A stretch of DNA of 64,000 nucleotides, taken from assembly GCF_000170795.1 (NCBI RefSeq), contig NZ_ABCM01000010.1:62001-126000 (forward strand), in the 5' to 3' direction. Made by a program: the position numbers and the translations under genes. The stretch comes from Pedobacter sp. BAL39. Lineage in GTDB: Bacteria > Bacteroidota > Bacteroidia > Sphingobacteriales > Sphingobacteriaceae. A model generated the notes under the pieces. It was given only the letters and a program-made list of their open reading frames with translations. It ran no database searches and was not told the DNA's origin. Below are positions 61,678-64,000 of the stretch, one piece after another (the stretch's first letter is position 1; every line of letters starts with the position of its first letter).

Positions 61678-64000
61678 CTAGAATAAACCAAGCTGCCCTG
61701 AGTTGTCAATGTCTACATCATCCGGATTGGTGATCTCCAGATCTATTTTTTTCGCTGGTTTCTCTTCTTTTTTAGCCTTACTGCTGTCACCCCAAACCTT
61801 CTTAGGTTTCTCAACTGTAGCATCAGGTTGCGCAGCATCCGATGCCGGAGGGACGTCAGCTGTTGCCGTATCCTGTGTTGGCGCAGCCTTATCAGGCGTA
61901 ACTTCCGTAGCTTGGGCTATTGGTGCTTGCTCAGCAGGTATTTCTACCTCAGCCGGCTTTTGCTTTTGAGCTGCGGGCTTCGCTGTGTTGAATGGCTTTT
62001 TAGCTGGCGCAGGCGCTGCTTCCGCCGCAGGCTCGTCCATTGGCACTTCAGCTTCCAGCACATCATCCGCTGTTGGTTCGGCAATCGTTTCAGAAGAATC
62101 TTCCATTTCGCTTACTGGATGATCCGCTATTGGCTCCTCAGAAAGCGACTCAGTCACCGCATCCTCCGCTCCTCCTTCATTTATATCAGTATCGTCATCA
62201 TTCTCATCCGGCTTGCCGCTTTCCAACTCGGGTTCTTCATGATTAAAGATGTCAATATGCTGAACATCATGTTGCGTCATCCGGTTGCCATTGGCCTTGA
62301 TGCCCTTGACATCGATAAATTCTGACAGTACAATCTCCAGTGTTTCCGGAATCTGTGTTTTACCTTTAAGCACATCCACCTTGAGCGTTGCCGCCGGGTT
62401 GCTCGTCAGGTACAAGAACCTGGATCCATTTTCTTCACTGATCAGTGTTTGTTTCTTACCTACCGCAATGGGCTCAAAGACAAATCTCTTGATAAAATGA
62501 TTTTTCGCCTTTCCTTCATATTGTACTACCGCAAAAGGTTTCTCAGGATCAAACTTCTGGATCAGGATCAGGTCGGCATCAAAGTGGTTGCTGAGCTCGA
62601 ATGTACTCAACTCATACCAGCCCTCTTTATGCACCTGCAGGATTTTATCCTCTCCATCAAACTCACCCAGGTACTTACCCCTTCCATCCACATTTAAGCG
62701 ACGCAGCAGGTCGTCATACCAGATCTTCAGCCCTGCCAGGGTAGATACCCCTTTGGTCTTTAACAGCACTTTTTTGATGGGATATTTAGAGACGATATTA
62801 CCCTGCGACCCACGACCCTTGATCGCAATTTCGGCATAGTCGATATCAAACTGTAACTTCTTCAACTTGGTGTGCGGCTTCAGCTGTACGTTGACCACCT
62901 CGGCCTCCCCATTAGGATTGGCCGTAAAATACAACACTCTAGAGCCTTTGGTACCCTTAGTGAGGTCATACTCTTTATCGCGGGTTACCCCCACCACAGC
63001 AAAACGTTTGATATAAGAAATACCACTTTCACCGTCTTTATAAATCATGTTGTAGATCGTGCGCTCATCACCTTTTTTAAATACCTGCGCATGCAGGATG
63101 CCTTTGCCCACAAAGGTTTTGTCGGCAACCTTGGTGATGATACATTTCCCGTTCTCGCGGAAAACAATCACCTCATCAATATCTGAACAATCGGCAACAA
63201 ACTCATCTTTACGCAATCCTGAACCTGTTCCGATGAAACCATCTTCACGGTTCATGTATAACTTCACGTTGGCGAGGGCAACCTTTGAAGCTTCCACCCG
63301 ATCAAATAAACGGATCTCCGTTTTACGCTGCCTTCCTTTACCATACTTGTCTTTTAACTTCTGGAACCAGGCGATGGCATAGTCAGTCAGGTGCCGCAAG
63401 TGGTTTTTAACCACTTTAATCTCATCTGCGAGGGCCTGCATCTGCTCATCAGCTTTCTTCACATCGAAACGAGTGATGCTGCTCATCGGCTTATCGATCA
63501 GCTTTTTGAAGTCTTCAGGCTGTATCGGGCGATACAATTGGGGCAGAAAAGGCTCGAACAAGTTGTTGAGCACAGCCACTACGGCATCAAAATTACCAGA
63601 ATTCTCATATTCCGGATGTTTATACATTCCCTCCTGGATGAAGATCTTCAAGAGTGAACTGAAGAAAATCTTTTCCTGCAACTCATTCAGGCGGATTTCC
63701 AGCTCCTGTTTCAGTAAGGCCTTGGTGTGCATGGTATTCTCAGTGAGAATATCATTGACACTCATAAAATGAGGTTTGTCGCCTTTGATGATACAGGTAT
63801 TCGGAGAGATGGAGACTTCACATGACGTGAAGGCGTAAAGCGCATCAATGGTCACATCAGGAGAGATACCTGGCGCCAGCTGCACCACGATCTCTACATT
63901 GGCCGCGGTATTGTCTTCAATCTTTTTGATTTTGATCTTTCCCTTATCATTGGCAGAAAGAATGCTGTCAATTACAGAACCTGTGGTGGTGCTGAAAGGG
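61678..64000 (-). CDS. parC: DNA topoisomerase IV subunit A, C-terminal part (5' end outside window)
   Basis: The reading frame is open from the window edge; about 773 residues are visible and the N terminus with the catalytic tyrosine lies outside. Recognisable parts are the coiled-coil gate region (KALLKQELEIRLNELQEKIF) and the beta-pinwheel C-terminal domain with repeated RVLYFTANPNGEAEV and SRFLYLTSNPAA blades. A low-complexity tail of about 200 residues rich in Ala, Pro, Glu and Asp follows, and the chain ends in SGQLGLF, which resembles the beta-sliding-clamp-binding peptide QL(S/D)LF. GyrA is an alternative, but the long tail and pinwheel type fit the Bacteroidota topoisomerase IV A subunit better. 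Confidence 0.85.
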   Translation of the reverse strand, partial: PFSTTTGSVIDSILSANDKGKIKIKKIEDNTAANVEIVVQLAPGISPDVTIDALYAFTSCEVSISPNTCIIKGDKPHFMSVNDILTENTMHTKALLKQELEIRLNELQEKIFFSSLLKIFIQEGMYKHPEYENSGNFDAVVAVLNNLFEPFLPQLYRPIQPEDFKKLIDKPMSSITRFDVKKADEQMQALADEIKVVKNHLRHLTDYAIAWFQKLKDKYGKGRQRKTEIRLFDRVEASKVALANVKLYMNREDGFIGTGSGLRKDEFVADCSDIDEVIVFRENGKCIITKVADKTFVGKGILHAQVFKKGDERTIYNMIYKDGESGISYIKRFAVVGVTRDKEYDLTKGTKGSRVLYFTANPNGEAEVVNVQLKPHTKLKKLQFDIDYAEIAIKGRGSQGNIVSKYPIKKVLLKTKGVSTLAGLKIWYDDLLRRLNVDGRGKYLGEFDGEDKILQVHKEGWYELSTFELSNHFDADLILIQKFDPEKPFAVVQYEGKAKNHFIKRFVFEPIAVGKKQTLISEENGSRFLYLTSNPAATLKVDVLKGKTQIPETLEIVLSEFIDVKGIKANGNRMTQHDVQHIDIFNHEEPELESGKPDENDDDTDINEGGAEDAVTESLSEEPIADHPVSEMEDSSETIAEPTADDVLEAEVPMDEPAAEAAPAPAKKPFNTAKPAAQKQKPAEVEIPAEQAPIAQATEVTPDKAAPTQDTATADVPPASDAAQPDATVEKPKKVWGDSSKAKKEEKPAKKIDLEITNPDDVDIDNSGQLGLF

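Noticed and set aside
1-64000. tRNA, rRNA, CRISPR, transposase or prophage genes
   Set aside because: No tRNA cloverleaf, repeat-spacer array or transposase/integrase protein was seen; the one phage-like element is a lone S74-type chaperone domain, which is not evidence of a prophage.

Overview
The window looks like a chromosomal segment of a Bacteroidota species, most likely family Sphingobacteriaceae (Pedobacter-like). The reasons are a SusC/SusD pair with FecR and an ECF sigma factor, gliding-type (Gld) ABC components, the long form of IspG, several TAnnTTTG-type -7 promoter elements, and A-rich leaders that mostly lack Shine-Dalgarno sequences. This placement is inferred from gene content, not from a database search. 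I saw no rRNA, tRNA, insertion sequence, prophage or CRISPR array. All genes appear intact, apart from two cut by the window edges (ilvD at the left, a topoisomerase IV subunit A gene at the right).

Layout. 1-12.4 kb (+): a nearly complete branched-chain amino acid cluster, ilvD-ilvB-ilvN-ilvC-leuC-leuD-(ModF-like double ABC ATPase)-leuB-leuA-ilvA, closed by a strong terminator. It covers threonine to 2-oxobutanoate, the common acetolactate route, and the leucine branch; no ilvE is present. 12.7-16.7 kb: a small lipoprotein gene converges on an ABC ATPase gene with an unusual Ser/Thr-rich insert, followed by an ECF sigma/anti-sigma-like/outer-membrane beta-barrel module. 16.7-25.8 kb (-): heme biosynthesis, transcribed hemA, hemCD fusion, hemB, hemL, a two-component system, a TPR membrane protein, hemE, hemJ. 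The sensor kinase and regulator sit inside the heme gene string.

25.9-34.4 kb: an alpha/beta hydrolase, a DUF2911 protein, a probable iron-uptake trio (TonB-dependent siderophore receptor, PepSY membrane protein, small membrane protein) and a large zinc metalloprotease lipoprotein. 34.6-40.6 kb (-): two tandem MutS-like ATPases, then an ABC exporter of the GldA / GldF-GldG type with the last two fused. 40.7-49.6 kb (-): a complete SusD, SusC (with signalling STN domain), FecR and ECF sigma uptake/signalling unit, whose sigma gene overlaps ispG (isoprenoid synthesis).

49.7-52.9 kb (-): a probable envelope-stress operon (SDR dehydrogenase, PspC, LiaF-like, GYF-RDD). 53.1-55.5 kb (+): MlaE/MlaF lipid-transport components and an RNA-methyltransferase-like protein. 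55.8-60.6 kb: an unassigned lipoprotein, a DUF6702 protein divergent from a HupE/UreJ protein, and an M1 metallopeptidase. 60.7-64 kb (-): a free-standing endosialidase-chaperone-like protein, a small secreted or membrane protein, and topoisomerase IV subunit A.

The most unusual points are: an asymmetric (one degenerate, one canonical site) double ABC ATPase inside the leucine operon; an ABC ATPase with about 78 low-complexity residues inserted before Walker A; tandem MutS-like ATPases; a sliding-clamp-like QLGLF peptide at the extreme C terminus of topoisomerase IV subunit A; a two-component system within the heme operon; a repeated TATTTAGAA element near iron and heme genes; and several notable inverted repeats. 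I did not find a clearly unprecedented multi-gene system.
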